Origin: an uncultured Clostridia bacterium
GTDB lineage: Bacteria > Bacillota > Clostridia > Christensenellales > Borkfalkiaceae
DNA length: 64,000 nt
NCBI GenBank assembly: GCA_934254815.1
Contig: CAKQME010000002.1
Span: forward strand, 1-64,000
Direction of reading: 5' to 3'
Each line of letters opens with the position of its first letter. Positions within the stretch are counted from its first letter, which is position 1. A program made the translations under genes and the position numbers. The notes beneath the pieces are model-generated. The model saw only the letters and a program-made list of their open reading frames with translations. It did no database searches and was not told the origin of the DNA. Positions 1 through 7,618 of the stretch are shown one piece after another.

Positions 1-67
1 TGAAGAGACTCGAACTCCCGACCCCAAGGTCCCAAACCTCGTGCGCTACCAACTGCGCTACACCCCG
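1..67 (-). tRNA. tRNA-Pro (TGG), 3' end cut by window edge
   Basis: Read on the minus strand, the sequence starts CGGGGTGTAGCGCAG, has a D-arm, an anticodon arm with loop TTTGGGA (anticodon TGG) and a T-arm with GTTCGAGTC. Only two bases of the 3' acceptor strand remain before position 1. It is the proline tRNA by anticodon and by the CGGGG acceptor start. It is truncated only by the window boundary. Confidence 0.93.
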
Positions 68-91
68 TCAACGAATTTTCAACGCTCGTAT

Positions 92-120
92 ATAATATCA
101 TATGCGTAATCTTTTGTCAA
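92..120 (-). promoter_or_regulatory. sigma-A promoter of tRNA-Pro
   Basis: On the minus strand TTGACA (120-115) is separated by 17 bp from TATTAT (97-92). The -10 ends about 24 bp upstream of the mature tRNA 5' end. Confidence 0.75.
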
Positions 121-226
121 GCATTTTTCAGAAAAAAATTTAAGATTTTTTCTATTTTTTTTCGGAAGCGTTTTTTTGCTCGTTTCGGCTGTGTTTTAGG
201 GCGTTTTCAGCCGTTTTTACGCTTTT

Positions 227-940
227 TCAGTGTTTTAAATGTTTTATATAAGTTTCTATGTCGTTATTCACTATAAGGTTTTCGGGGAAGTCTGTTATTT
301 TCAATACCTTATATATATTGTTAAACTCTCCGATATGATCTTTGCCGTGGCTGTCGCTGCCGAGCGATATATTAACGCCTTTCTTCTTACATAAGGTCAG
401 CATTTCGATAAGCCCTTTTATATTATGTTTTCTGTAGCCGTTTTCCGCAACGCCTACCGCGTTGAATTCCAACGTCTTGCCGTATTCTTTCGCCGCGTCG
501 GTAAGCGCGTGGAAGTTTATTGCGAAAGTCGGGTCGTCGGGATGTCCTATAATATCGGCGTTGTCTCGTTTCATAACGTTTATAAGCGCGGCGGTGTTCT
601 GTTCTTCGGTCTGCGGCTTGATAACGTCTTTGTGAAGCGAAGCTATGCGGTATACCAGATTTTTGCAGTCGCCTTTGTTTAAATCCACGTCGCCGTCGGC
701 GTTCAGTACGTTGAGTTCCGCGCCGTAAAGAATATTTACGCCGAAAAGTTTTTTATCCGCGTATAACAGCGACGTAAAATAACTTTTACCGCACGCGCCC
801 GGCATTGCGGGGGCATGTTCGGTTATTCCTAAGTAGGTAATTCCTCTTTTTGCAGCCTCGCGCGCCATGTCGGTAACGGTGTCCGTCGTATGATGTCCGC
901 TCGCTATAGAGTGGGTATGTAAATCAACCGTCGTATTCAT
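227..940 (-). CDS. PHP-domain phosphoesterase (YcdX/HisK-like)
   Basis: This 237-residue protein begins MNTTVDLHTHSIASGHHTTD, the metal-binding HxH motif of PHP hydrolases. Further motifs are ITEHAP, the Glu of YGAELN, IGHPDD and the C-terminal SLGSDSHG, all typical of the trinuclear metal site. YcdX-type proteins are phosphatases; the substrate here is unknown. A longer start (988) exists, but the ATG at 940 fits the family N-terminus. A sigma-A promoter sits so close to it that the mRNA would begin at or next to the start codon. The gene is divergent from the BMC operon and may or may not be linked to it functionally. Confidence 0.85.
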   Translation of the reverse strand: MNTTVDLHTHSIASGHHTTDTVTDMAREAAKRGITYLGITEHAPAMPGACGKSYFTSLLYADKKLFGVNILYGAELNVLNADGDVDLNKGDCKNLVYRIASLHKDVIKPQTEEQNTAALINVMKRDNADIIGHPDDPTFAINFHALTDAAKEYGKTLEFNAVGVAENGYRKHNIKGLIEMLTLCKKKGVNISLGSDSHGKDHIGEFNNIYKVLKITDFPENLIVNNDIETYIKHLKH

Positions 941-947
941 AGAAAAT

Positions 948-976
948 ATTATACTACAAATCTTTCCGAAAAACAA
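948..976 (-). promoter_or_regulatory. sigma-A promoter of the PHP gene, leaderless geometry
   Basis: On the minus strand TTGTTT (976-971), a 17-bp spacer and TATAAT (953-948) place the predicted transcription start at about 941, one base before the ATG at 940. No Shine-Dalgarno sequence is present between them. Confidence 0.6.
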
Positions 977-1067
977 TAAAAATAACATATTTTATAAAAA
1001 TTTGCTTTAAAAACAACATAAAACAACATTTAGACACAAAAAAATTAAGTTTTTTTGTTGTTTTGTG

Positions 1068-1096
1068 TTGACATTTGTGTTTCTATATGATACAAT
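1068..1096 (+). promoter_or_regulatory. Main sigma-A promoter of the BMC operon
   Basis: TTGACA (1068-1073), 17-bp spacer, TACAAT (1091-1096). The predicted start of transcription is about 1103, which coincides with the first possible start codons of the EutS-like gene (GTG 1103, ATG 1109, ATG 1112), so there is little or no leader. An A/T-rich tract precedes the -35 and could act as an UP element. Confidence 0.8.
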
Positions 1097-1108
1097 ATAA
1101 TCGTGAAT

Positions 1109-1492
1109 ATGATGGAACTCGACGAAAAGCTCTTAAAGGGCAAAGAAAAACTGCGTATAGTTCAGGAACTCGTTCCGGGCAAACAAATCACTTTGGCGCA
1201 CGTCATAGCAAATCCCGACCCGATAATGTACCGTAAGTTAGGGCTTAATCCCGCGGTTGATTATTCTAAAAACGCGATCGGCATAGTGTGTATGACGCCT
1301 GCCGAGTCCGCGATAGTTACCGCCGATATAGCGATTAAGTCGAGCGGCGCGGAGATAGGGTTCGTCGACAGATTCAGCGGTACGCTTATTCTGCTCGGCA
1401 CGGTTTCCGAGGTTTCGACTTCTATCGAAGCTATTCTCGATTATGCGAAAAACGTTCTTAAATTCACCACCTGCGATTTAACCAAAACATAA
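1109..1492 (+). CDS. eutS: BMC shell protein, circularly permuted EutS/PduU type
   Basis: This 127-residue protein contains the EutS/PduU signature, with VPGKQITLAHVIANPD near residue 22, then GIVCMTPAESAIVTADIA and EIGFVDRFSGTLILLGTVS. EutS/PduU proteins are permuted BMC-domain hexamers in the microcompartment shell; the short N-terminal strand usually forms a beta-barrel plug on one face. It is the first gene of the operon, 12 bp before the EutP-like GTPase. No Shine-Dalgarno is seen, and the promoter lies directly upstream, so the exact start (1103, 1109 or 1112) is uncertain. Confidence 0.9.
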   Translation: MMELDEKLLKGKEKLRIVQELVPGKQITLAHVIANPDPIMYRKLGLNPAVDYSKNAIGIVCMTPAESAIVTADIAIKSSGAEIGFVDRFSGTLILLGTVSEVSTSIEAILDYAKNVLKFTTCDLTKT

Positions 1493-1504
1493 TCATTATA
1501 TAAT

Positions 1505-1939
1505 ATGAAAAAGAAGATAATGTTTATGGGCAGAAGCGGCGCGGGAAAAACGACGCTTACGCAGGCTCTTTACGGCGAGGATATCGCCTATCATAAAACG
1601 CAATATATCAATTACCACGAATACATTATCGACCCTCCGGGGGAATATATCGAGGACAAGCAGTTCGGCTTTGCGCTTGCGCTGTATTCTTACGAAGTGG
1701 ACGTGATAGGTTTCGTGCTTGCGGCAAACGAACCCTTTTCGCTGTATTCGCCGGCTTCTACGGCCACCACGACGAGAGAGGTTATCGGGATAGTAACTCA
1801 GATAAATTCCGACGGCGCGGACAGAGAACTTGCCAAAGAGTGGCTTGAAATAGCGGGTTGCGAAAAAGTTTTTTTCGTCGATTCGGTAACGCGCGAGGGG
1901 CTTGACGAACTCATAGCCTATCTCGGCTGGAACGAATAA
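1505..1939 (+). CDS. EutP/PduV-family GTPase
   Basis: This 144-residue protein has the start MKKKIMFMGRSGAGKTTLTQ with a P-loop (GRSGAGKT), DPPGEY in the switch region and a long SRP/Ras-like core ending VTREGLDELIAYLG, as in EutP and PduV. In Salmonella PduV attaches to the shell and affects compartment movement; EutP has been described as an acetate kinase in the Eut system. Which role applies here is unknown. NKxD is not recognisable; the equivalent segment reads TQINSDGADRE. It follows the shell gene closely and has no clear Shine-Dalgarno, so it may be translationally coupled. Confidence 0.88.
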   Translation: MKKKIMFMGRSGAGKTTLTQALYGEDIAYHKTQYINYHEYIIDPPGEYIEDKQFGFALALYSYEVDVIGFVLAANEPFSLYSPASTATTTREVIGIVTQINSDGADRELAKEWLEIAGCEKVFFVDSVTREGLDELIAYLGWNE

Positions 1940-2036
1940 ATAAGGATTATACGGCGAGCGATAAGCAAAACCGATAATTATATGTAAACTGTACAAAATA
2001 AAAAAGAATAATCAAATCGATTATAAGGAGAGTATA

Positions 2037-2846
2037 ATGGTAAACGAATTTGAAATCAAAAAACAAATTTGCGACATCGGCAAAAGAATTTACGGACAAG
2101 GCATGGTTGCCGCCAACGACGGTAACATTTCCGTAAAACTCAACGATCACGAATTTCTTTGCACCCCCACGGGCGTATCGAAAGGCTTTATGACCCCTGA
2201 ATACATCTGCAAGGTCAACGAAAAAGGCGAAGTGATTCAGGCTAACCCCGGTTTCAAGCCGTCTTCGGAAATCAAGATGCATATGAGAGTTTATAAAGAA
2301 AGACCCGACGTAAATTCGGTAGTTCACGCTCACCCCATTTACGCTACGTCGTTCGCTATCGCGGGTATTCCGCTCACTCAGCCGATAATGCCCGAAGCCG
2401 TTATCGCGCTCGGTTGCGTACCCATTGCCGAATACGGCACTCCGTCTACGGAAGAAATTCCCGACGCCGTTTCTAAGTATCTTCAGTATTTCGACGCGGT
2501 ATTGCTTGCAAATCACGGCGCGTTGACTTATTCCGATACGCTTCTTAACGCATACCACAAGATGGAATCCGTTGAGTTCTACGCTAAACTTCTCTTCAAT
2601 TCGAGACTTCTCGGCGGGCCTAAGGAACTTTCCAAGGCTCAGGTTGAAAGACTTTACGAAATCAGAAGACAGTTCGGCTTAAAGGGTAAGCACCCCGCTA
2701 ATATCTGCCTTAACAACAAGAAAGGCGAATTCAGCTGCCATAGCTGCGACAATTGCAATTGCGGCGGAAGCGAAACCGCCGATAAGAGCGAAGCAGATTT
2801 GATTGCCGAAATAACCAAAAAGGTTATGGAACAACTCGGCAAGTAA
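2037..2846 (+). CDS. Class II aldolase (fuculose/rhamnulose-1-P type) with C-terminal encapsulation peptide
   Basis: This 269-residue protein is predicted to cleave a 6-deoxyketose 1-phosphate into DHAP and lactaldehyde. The class II aldolase/adducin fold is shown by NDGNISVKL, the catalytic Glu in PSSEIKMH, the zinc ligands HAH in VVHAHPIYAT and the His of LLANHGALTYSD. After residue 220 there is a tail absent from free FucA: five cysteines around SCHSCDNCNCGG, then an amphipathic helix, DLIAEITKKVMEQLGK. That helix matches the encapsulation peptides of the three other enzymes in the operon. Shine-Dalgarno AAGGAG. This is the only aldehyde-generating enzyme in the locus, so it likely defines the substrate. 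The sugar cannot be told from sequence. Confidence 0.85.
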   Translation: MVNEFEIKKQICDIGKRIYGQGMVAANDGNISVKLNDHEFLCTPTGVSKGFMTPEYICKVNEKGEVIQANPGFKPSSEIKMHMRVYKERPDVNSVVHAHPIYATSFAIAGIPLTQPIMPEAVIALGCVPIAEYGTPSTEEIPDAVSKYLQYFDAVLLANHGALTYSDTLLNAYHKMESVEFYAKLLFNSRLLGGPKELSKAQVERLYEIRRQFGLKGKHPANICLNNKKGEFSCHSCDNCNCGGSETADKSEADLIAEITKKVMEQLGK

Positions 2847-2867
2847 TTTCTTTTAAGGAAAGTAATT

Positions 2868-4253
2868 ATGAAATTTAACGAAAACGACGTGTCCTCTATC
2901 GTCAAGCAGGTCGTCGCGAAACTCAATCTTTCCGAACCTACGGGAAGTATGGGGCTTTTCGACGATATGAACGAAGCTATCGCCGCGGCTAAAGCCGCTC
3001 AGCAGATAGTCAAGAAAATGCCGCTTGACGCAAGAGAAAAGGTTATTGCCAACATCCGTAAAAAGACGATCGAAAACGCCGAAGTTCTGGCGCGTATGGG
3101 CGTTGAAGAAACGGGAATGGGCAACGTAGGACACAAGATATTAAAACACAGACTTACCGCGGAAATGACTCCCGGTACGGAAGATCTGAAAACGACCGCA
3201 TGGTCGGGAGATAAAGGGCTTACCCTTATAGAAATGGGTCCTTTCGGCGTAATAGGCGCGATAACTCCCTGTACTAATCCGAGCGAAACGATTATCTGTA
3301 ACACGATAGGAATGTTCGCCGCAGGTAATACGGTAGTGTTCAATCCGCATCCGGCTGCGATAAAGACTTCCAACTACGCGGTGGATATGATAAACAAAGC
3401 CAGCGTCGAAGCGGGCGGACCTGCAAACATATGTTGTTCGCTTTATCATCCGACTCTGGAATCCAGCGGAATAATGATGCACCATAAGGACATTTCGTTG
3501 CTTGTCGCGACGGGCGGTCCGGGCGTAGTTACCGCAGTGCTTTCTTCGGGTAAGAGAGGCATAGGCGCGGGAGCGGGCAATCCCCCGGCGCTTGTCGACG
3601 AAACCGCCGACGTAAGAAAAGCTGCCGAAGATATAGTAAACGGCTGCACATTCGATAATAATCTCCCCTGCATAGCCGAAAAGGAAATCGTTGCCGTAGA
3701 CGATATTTGCGACGATCTCATGCGCTATATGGTCGAAGAACAGGGTTGTTATCTCGCTTCGAAAGAAGTTCAGGATAAACTTATCGCCACCGTTCTTACG
3801 CCTAAGGGGCTTAACAGAAAGTGCGTCGGAAGAAGCGCGAAAGCGTTGCTCGCCATGGTCGGCGTAGACGTTCCTGATTCGATAAGGTGTATAACTTTCG
3901 AGGGTGAAAAGGAACATCCGCTTATAGCTACCGAACTTATGATGCCGATACTCGGCGTAGTAAGAGCCAAAGATTTCGAAGACGCAGTCGAAAAAGCCGT
4001 ATGGCTCGAACACGGTAACAGACACAGCGCGCACATACATTCCAAAAATATAGACCATATCACGACTTACGCGAAAGCGATCGATACGGCGATACTCGTT
4101 AAAAACGGTCCGTCTTACGCGGCTCTCGGCTTCGGCGGAGAGGGGTACTGCACGTTCACTATCGCAAGTCGTACCGGCGAGGGGCTTACAGCCGCTCACA
4201 CCTTTACAAAGTCGAGAAGGTGCGTTATGGTCGAAAATCTCTGCATAAGATAA
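2868..4253 (+). CDS. pduP: CoA-acylating aldehyde dehydrogenase (PduP-like)
   Basis: This 461-residue protein is predicted to oxidise lactaldehyde (or a related aldehyde) with NAD+ and CoA to the acyl-CoA inside the compartment. Residues 1-20 form an encapsulation helix (NDVSSIVKQVVAKLNL) joined by a short linker to the ALDH core. GPFGVIGAITPCTNPSET starts near 124, and the catalytic Cys268 lies in FDNNLPCIAEKE. Length and motifs fit PduP/EutE. It follows the aldolase by 21 bp with Shine-Dalgarno AAGGAAAG. The acyl-CoA would be the substrate for the PduL homologue downstream, which recycles CoA. Confidence 0.93.
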   Translation: MKFNENDVSSIVKQVVAKLNLSEPTGSMGLFDDMNEAIAAAKAAQQIVKKMPLDAREKVIANIRKKTIENAEVLARMGVEETGMGNVGHKILKHRLTAEMTPGTEDLKTTAWSGDKGLTLIEMGPFGVIGAITPCTNPSETIICNTIGMFAAGNTVVFNPHPAAIKTSNYAVDMINKASVEAGGPANICCSLYHPTLESSGIMMHHKDISLLVATGGPGVVTAVLSSGKRGIGAGAGNPPALVDETADVRKAAEDIVNGCTFDNNLPCIAEKEIVAVDDICDDLMRYMVEEQGCYLASKEVQDKLIATVLTPKGLNRKCVGRSAKALLAMVGVDVPDSIRCITFEGEKEHPLIATELMMPILGVVRAKDFEDAVEKAVWLEHGNRHSAHIHSKNIDHITTYAKAIDTAILVKNGPSYAALGFGGEGYCTFTIASRTGEGLTAAHTFTKSRRCVMVENLCIR

Positions 4254-4268
4254 TAAGGAGATCGAATA

Positions 4269-5471
4269 ATGGACAATCAGAATATCGAAGAGATTGTAAG
4301 AAGAGTATTGAACGATCTTAATAACGGAAATTCCGCCGTCTCCGCTCCTAAGGCGAGCGCGGGTATTCCCGAAAAGGCAAGAGTCGCGATGCTCGTAGAA
4401 AAAGAGCGTTTCGAACTTCAGGAATATAAAATTCCCGAAGTCGGAGACGACGACATTCTCGTTAAAGTCGAGGGTTGCGGCGTTTGCGGAACGGACGCTC
4501 ACGAATTCAAGAAAGACCCGTTCGGGCTTATCCCCGTAGTTCTCGGTCACGAGGGTACCGGCGAGATAGTCAAGATGGGTAAAAACGTCAGAAAAGACAG
4601 CGCGGGTAAATCGCTCGCCGTAGGCGATAAAGTCGTAACTTGTATGATATTCTCGGACGACCCCGAAATCACCATGTACGACCTGAATAAACAGAACGTA
4701 GGAAAAGCCGACGTTTACGGACTTATCAAACCTATCGGAAACGATTATTTCACAGGTTGGTTTGCGGATTATATCCTTATAAAGGGCGGTTCTACGGTAT
4801 TTAACGTAAGCGACCTCGATCTCGATTCGAGAGTGTTGATAGAACCCTGCGCGGTTCTTGTACACGCGGTAGAAAGAGCTAAAACGACGGGAATACTCCG
4901 TTTCAATTCGAGAGTAGTCGTTCAGGGTTGCGGACCTATCGGTCTTATATGTATAGCCGTTCTTCGTACAATGGGTATCGAAAATATCGTTGCCGTAGAC
5001 GGAAACGAAAACAGACTTGCTTTCGCTAAACGTATGGGAGCGGATAAGTCGGTTGATTTCAGAAACTATAAGGGAGCGGAAGCTCTCGGAGAAGCCGTTA
5101 AAGAAGCGTTCGGCGGACATTACGCTGATTTCGCGTTCCAGTGTACGGGTAACCCGATGGCGCACGCGAATATCTATAAGATGATAAGAAAGGGCGGCGG
5201 ACTTTGCGAACTCGGTTTCTTCATCAACGGCGGAGACGCTACGATTAACCCGCATTTCGACCTTTGCGCAAAAGAAATTACGCTTGTCGGCAGCTGGGTT
5301 TACACTCTCCGCGATTACGCGACGACTTTCGACTTCTTAAAACGCGCGCAGGCTATAGGGCTTCCGATAAAGGAACTTATAACGCACCGTTTCCCGCTTG
5401 AAGAGATCAACGAAGCATTAAAGACTAACCTTTCTATGCAGGGTCTTAAAATAGCGGTTATAAATAAGTAA
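4269..5471 (+). CDS. Zinc-dependent medium-chain alcohol dehydrogenase with encapsulation peptide
   Basis: This 400-residue protein would reduce lactaldehyde to 1,2-propanediol (or an equivalent pair) and so regenerate NAD+ for the aldehyde dehydrogenase. The first 18 residues (DNQNIEEIVRRVLNDLNN) are an encapsulation-type helix, followed by a Ser/Ala/Pro linker. The catalytic zinc site is GCGVCGTDAHEF and LGHEGTGEIV. The Rossmann motif is VVQGCGPIGLICIAV. The four-cysteine structural zinc loop of many ADHs is missing; the equivalent stretch, after VVTCMIFSDD, has no CxxC pairs. Metabolosomes usually use iron-type ADHs such as PduQ, so a zinc MDR enzyme is a variation. It sits 15 bp after the dehydrogenase gene. 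Confidence 0.9.
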   Translation: MDNQNIEEIVRRVLNDLNNGNSAVSAPKASAGIPEKARVAMLVEKERFELQEYKIPEVGDDDILVKVEGCGVCGTDAHEFKKDPFGLIPVVLGHEGTGEIVKMGKNVRKDSAGKSLAVGDKVVTCMIFSDDPEITMYDLNKQNVGKADVYGLIKPIGNDYFTGWFADYILIKGGSTVFNVSDLDLDSRVLIEPCAVLVHAVERAKTTGILRFNSRVVVQGCGPIGLICIAVLRTMGIENIVAVDGNENRLAFAKRMGADKSVDFRNYKGAEALGEAVKEAFGGHYADFAFQCTGNPMAHANIYKMIRKGGGLCELGFFINGGDATINPHFDLCAKEITLVGSWVYTLRDYATTFDFLKRAQAIGLPIKELITHRFPLEEINEALKTNLSMQGLKIAVINK

Positions 5472-5482
5472 GGTAAAAACTT

Positions 5483-5797
5483 ATGGCACAGGCAGTAGGC
5501 ATACTTGAAGTTTTTGGCTTGACGACGGCTTTCGTCGCAGCGGACGCGGCTTGCAAGGCGGCGGACGTAACGCTTGAAAATTTCGATAAAAACAAACCCG
5601 CAAACGCAGATAAACTCCCCGTACCGTTGCTCGTAACGATAAAAATACGCGGCGACGTGTCGGCGGTAAAGGCTGGGCTTGAGGCGGCGAGAAGAGTCGC
5701 TGAAGAGATGACGGGCGTAGTAGCCGAGCATATTATAGCTAATCCGTCTGAAGATACGGAAAAAATGCTCAAATTAAGCGGAATGGACAAAAGATAA
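5483..5797 (+). CDS. BMC-H hexameric shell protein 1
   Basis: This 104-residue protein has a single BMC domain: AVGILEVFGLTTAFVAADAA, then VTIKIRGDVSAVKAGLEAA and HIIANPSEDTEKML. It is slightly longer than PduA/EutM because of an insertion (NKPANADKLPVP, about residues 36-47) before the second strand, which may alter the pore or the concave face. It would tile shell facets. It is 11 bp after the alcohol dehydrogenase, before three more BMC-H genes. Confidence 0.93.
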   Translation: MAQAVGILEVFGLTTAFVAADAACKAADVTLENFDKNKPANADKLPVPLLVTIKIRGDVSAVKAGLEAARRVAEEMTGVVAEHIIANPSEDTEKMLKLSGMDKR

Positions 5798-5856
5798 AAT
5801 ATTTTCGCTTGAAAAATAAAAAAATAAATTTATAAATAAATCGGAGGATATTTATT

Positions 5857-6138
5857 ATGGCACTCGAAGCATTGGGAATGGTAGAAACCAGAGGACTTAC
5901 CGCGGCAATCGAAGCGGCTGATTCTATGGTAAAGGCTGCACAGGTTACGCTTATCGGAACCGAAAAGATCGGTAGCGGACTTGTAACCGTTATGGTAAGA
6001 GGCGACGTAGGCGCAGTTAAGGCTGCCGTTGAAGCGGGCGCGGCTAACGCGTCGAAGCTTGGCGAACTTGTCGCTACTCACGTTATACCCAGACCGCACA
6101 GCGACGTCGAGAAGATTTTACCCACTTTCAATAAATAA
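5857..6138 (+). CDS. BMC-H hexameric shell protein 2 (canonical)
   Basis: This 93-residue protein is a typical PduA/EutM/CcmK-type shell subunit: MALEALGMVETRGLTAAIEA, IGSGLVTVMVRGDVGAVKAA and HVIPRPHSDVEKIL. The Shine-Dalgarno is GGAGG in an A/T-rich 59-bp gap. It is nearly identical to the protein encoded at 6531-6809; I count only a few substitutions plus a different C-terminal tip (LPTFNK versus LPVLK). Such canonical BMC-H proteins normally form the bulk of the facet and the pores for small metabolites. Confidence 0.95.
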   Translation: MALEALGMVETRGLTAAIEAADSMVKAAQVTLIGTEKIGSGLVTVMVRGDVGAVKAAVEAGAANASKLGELVATHVIPRPHSDVEKILPTFNK

Positions 6139-6156
6139 TCGTAAAGGAAACTCACG

Positions 6157-6513
6157 ATGGGAAACTCACTCGGTTTTTTCGAAATATCCGGCGTAGTCGC
6201 CGCAGTGAACGCTCTCGACCTTATGTGCAAGGCGGCGGACGTTGAGTTCGTTACCTGGGAGAAGAAACTCGGCGGCAGACTCGTCACTATAATAATACGC
6301 GGCGAAGTGTCCGCGGTAAAAGCGGCGATAGAAGCGGCGGATAAAAACGGAATAAAAAAACCCGTAGGAAAAGCCGTTATCGCAAATCCGCACGAAGAGA
6401 CGTGGAAAATCGTTAAAAAATCGGCGGACAGATTTAATAAATCGCGGCAGGCGCAGGCGGAAAAGACTGCAAAACAAGACAAAAACAGCGAAAGCTATAT
6501 TAAAGAAATTTAA
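6157..6513 (+). CDS. BMC-H hexameric shell protein 3 with C-terminal extension
   Basis: This 118-residue protein has a BMC domain (SLGFFEISGVVAAVNALDLM, RLVTIIIRGEVSAVKAAIEA, AVIANPHEETWKIV) followed by about 25 polar, Lys/Gln-rich residues (RFNKSRQAQAEKTAKQDKNS). The tail is not part of the standard fold and could project from one shell face to bind partners. It lies between the two near-identical BMC-H genes, with an 18-bp gap to each. Confidence 0.92.
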   Translation: MGNSLGFFEISGVVAAVNALDLMCKAADVEFVTWEKKLGGRLVTIIIRGEVSAVKAAIEAADKNGIKKPVGKAVIANPHEETWKIVKKSADRFNKSRQAQAEKTAKQDKNSESYIKEI

Positions 6514-6530
6514 TTTCGGAGGACAAAAAA

Positions 6531-6809
6531 ATGGCACTCGAAGCATTGGGAATGGTAGAAACCAGAGGACTTACCGCAGCAATCGAAGCGGCTGATTCTA
6601 TGGTAAAAGCGGCAAACGTAGTACTTATCGGAACCGAGAAGATCGGTAGCGGACTTGTAACCGTTATGGTAAGAGGCGACGTAGGCGCGGTTAAATCCGC
6701 AGTCGAAGCCGGCGCGGCTAACGCGTCGAAACTCGGAGAACTCGTTGCTACTCACGTTATACCGAGACCGCACAGCGACGTCGAGAAAATTTTACCCGTA
6801 TTGAAATAA
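6531..6809 (+). CDS. BMC-H hexameric shell protein 4 (near-duplicate of shell protein 2)
   Basis: This 92-residue protein is almost identical to the product of 5857-6138, including at DNA level over the first 80 or so bases. Differences visible in protein are QVTL to NVVL, KAAVE to KSAVE and the last residues. A recent duplication or gene conversion is the likely origin. It could co-assemble with its twin in mixed hexamers. Shine-Dalgarno CGGAGGA. Confidence 0.95.
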   Translation: MALEALGMVETRGLTAAIEAADSMVKAANVVLIGTEKIGSGLVTVMVRGDVGAVKSAVEAGAANASKLGELVATHVIPRPHSDVEKILPVLK

Positions 6810-6949
6810 TCGGTAAAGGCAGGTTACGGGCTGTAAATGTTTATTTATAGCCCGCCGCTTGCAGACGTCAATACATATCGTTTTTTGGCAAAAGGAGAGA
6901 TTTCGGACTACTCCTTATTGTAGCGTACTTAAAAACAAGGAAATTTTCT
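6810..6949 (+). promoter_or_regulatory. Structured intercistronic region between shell and pduL genes
   Basis: The gap holds a strong hairpin at 6828-6853 (11-bp stem GGGCTGTAAAT/ATTTATAGCCC, loop GTTT) with no T-run after it, and a weaker one at 6892-6916 (AAGGAG/CTCCTT). The second buries an AGGAG that is not next to a start codon; the pduL Shine-Dalgarno is AAGGAAA at about 6938. An mRNA processing or stability site that sets shell/enzyme stoichiometry is plausible. No promoter was recognised. Confidence 0.5.
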
Positions 6950-7603
6950 ATGGAAAATACGGAAATAGAAAAAATAACAAGGCTTGTAATGGAAAGCCTT
7001 GCAAATAATAAACCGTCCGCACCGACCGGCGGATTTGCCGTACCTATCGGCGTCTCCGCAAGACACGTTCATTTAACTCAGGCGGACGTTGAAACTCTTT
7101 TCGGTAAGGGATATCAGCTTACCAAAAAGAAAGACCTTATGGGCGGGCAGTTCGCTTCGAACGAACAGGTCACTATCGTCGGGCTTAAATTGCGCGCGAT
7201 AGAAAACGTCAGAATATTAGGTCCTGTAAGAAAGGCTTCGCAAGTCGAAATTTCGGCTACCGACGCCGTTAAATTAGGAATTAAAGTCCCTGTAAGGGAT
7301 TCGGGAGATATTAAGGGTTCTGCTCCGATAGCGTTGGTAGGACCTTGCGGCGCGATTTATCTTAAAGAGGGTTGCATAGTCGCAAAAAGACATATCCATA
7401 TGTCTCCGAGAGACGCCGAAAGAGCGGGCGTAAAAGACGGAGATATCGTTTCCGTCAAGGTGGAAAACGAAAGAGCCACTACGTTCAATAACGTGACTAT
7501 AAGGGTAGACCCCTCGTTCACGCTTGAAATGCACATCGATACAGACGAGGCAAACGCGGCGAAAATCGCTACGGGTATGTCGGCTGTAATAGTCAATAAT
7601 TAA
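6950..7603 (+). CDS. pduL: PduL-type phosphotransacylase with N-terminal encapsulation peptide
   Basis: This 217-residue protein converts acyl-CoA plus phosphate to acyl-phosphate plus CoA, the CoA-recycling step of metabolosomes. The first about 20 residues (NTEIEKITRLVMESLANN) form an encapsulation helix, then a Pro/Gly linker. The two PduL domains carry zinc-binding His motifs: SARHVHLTQADVETLFG and VAKRHIHMSPRDAERAGVKDGD. Length fits PduL. The acyl-phosphate would yield ATP through a kinase, which is not encoded in this window. Confidence 0.95.
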   Translation: MENTEIEKITRLVMESLANNKPSAPTGGFAVPIGVSARHVHLTQADVETLFGKGYQLTKKKDLMGGQFASNEQVTIVGLKLRAIENVRILGPVRKASQVEISATDAVKLGIKVPVRDSGDIKGSAPIALVGPCGAIYLKEGCIVAKRHIHMSPRDAERAGVKDGDIVSVKVENERATTFNNVTIRVDPSFTLEMHIDTDEANAAKIATGMSAVIVNN

Positions 7604-7618
7604 AGGCGGACGGTAAAA

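Noticed and set aside
3141..5255. A 704-codon open frame on the minus strand opposite the aldehyde and alcohol dehydrogenase genes
   Set aside because: It is antisense to two clear enzyme genes, has no recognisable domain and a Tyr/Arg/Ser-rich composition typical of the complementary frame. Codon bias of the real genes explains its length.
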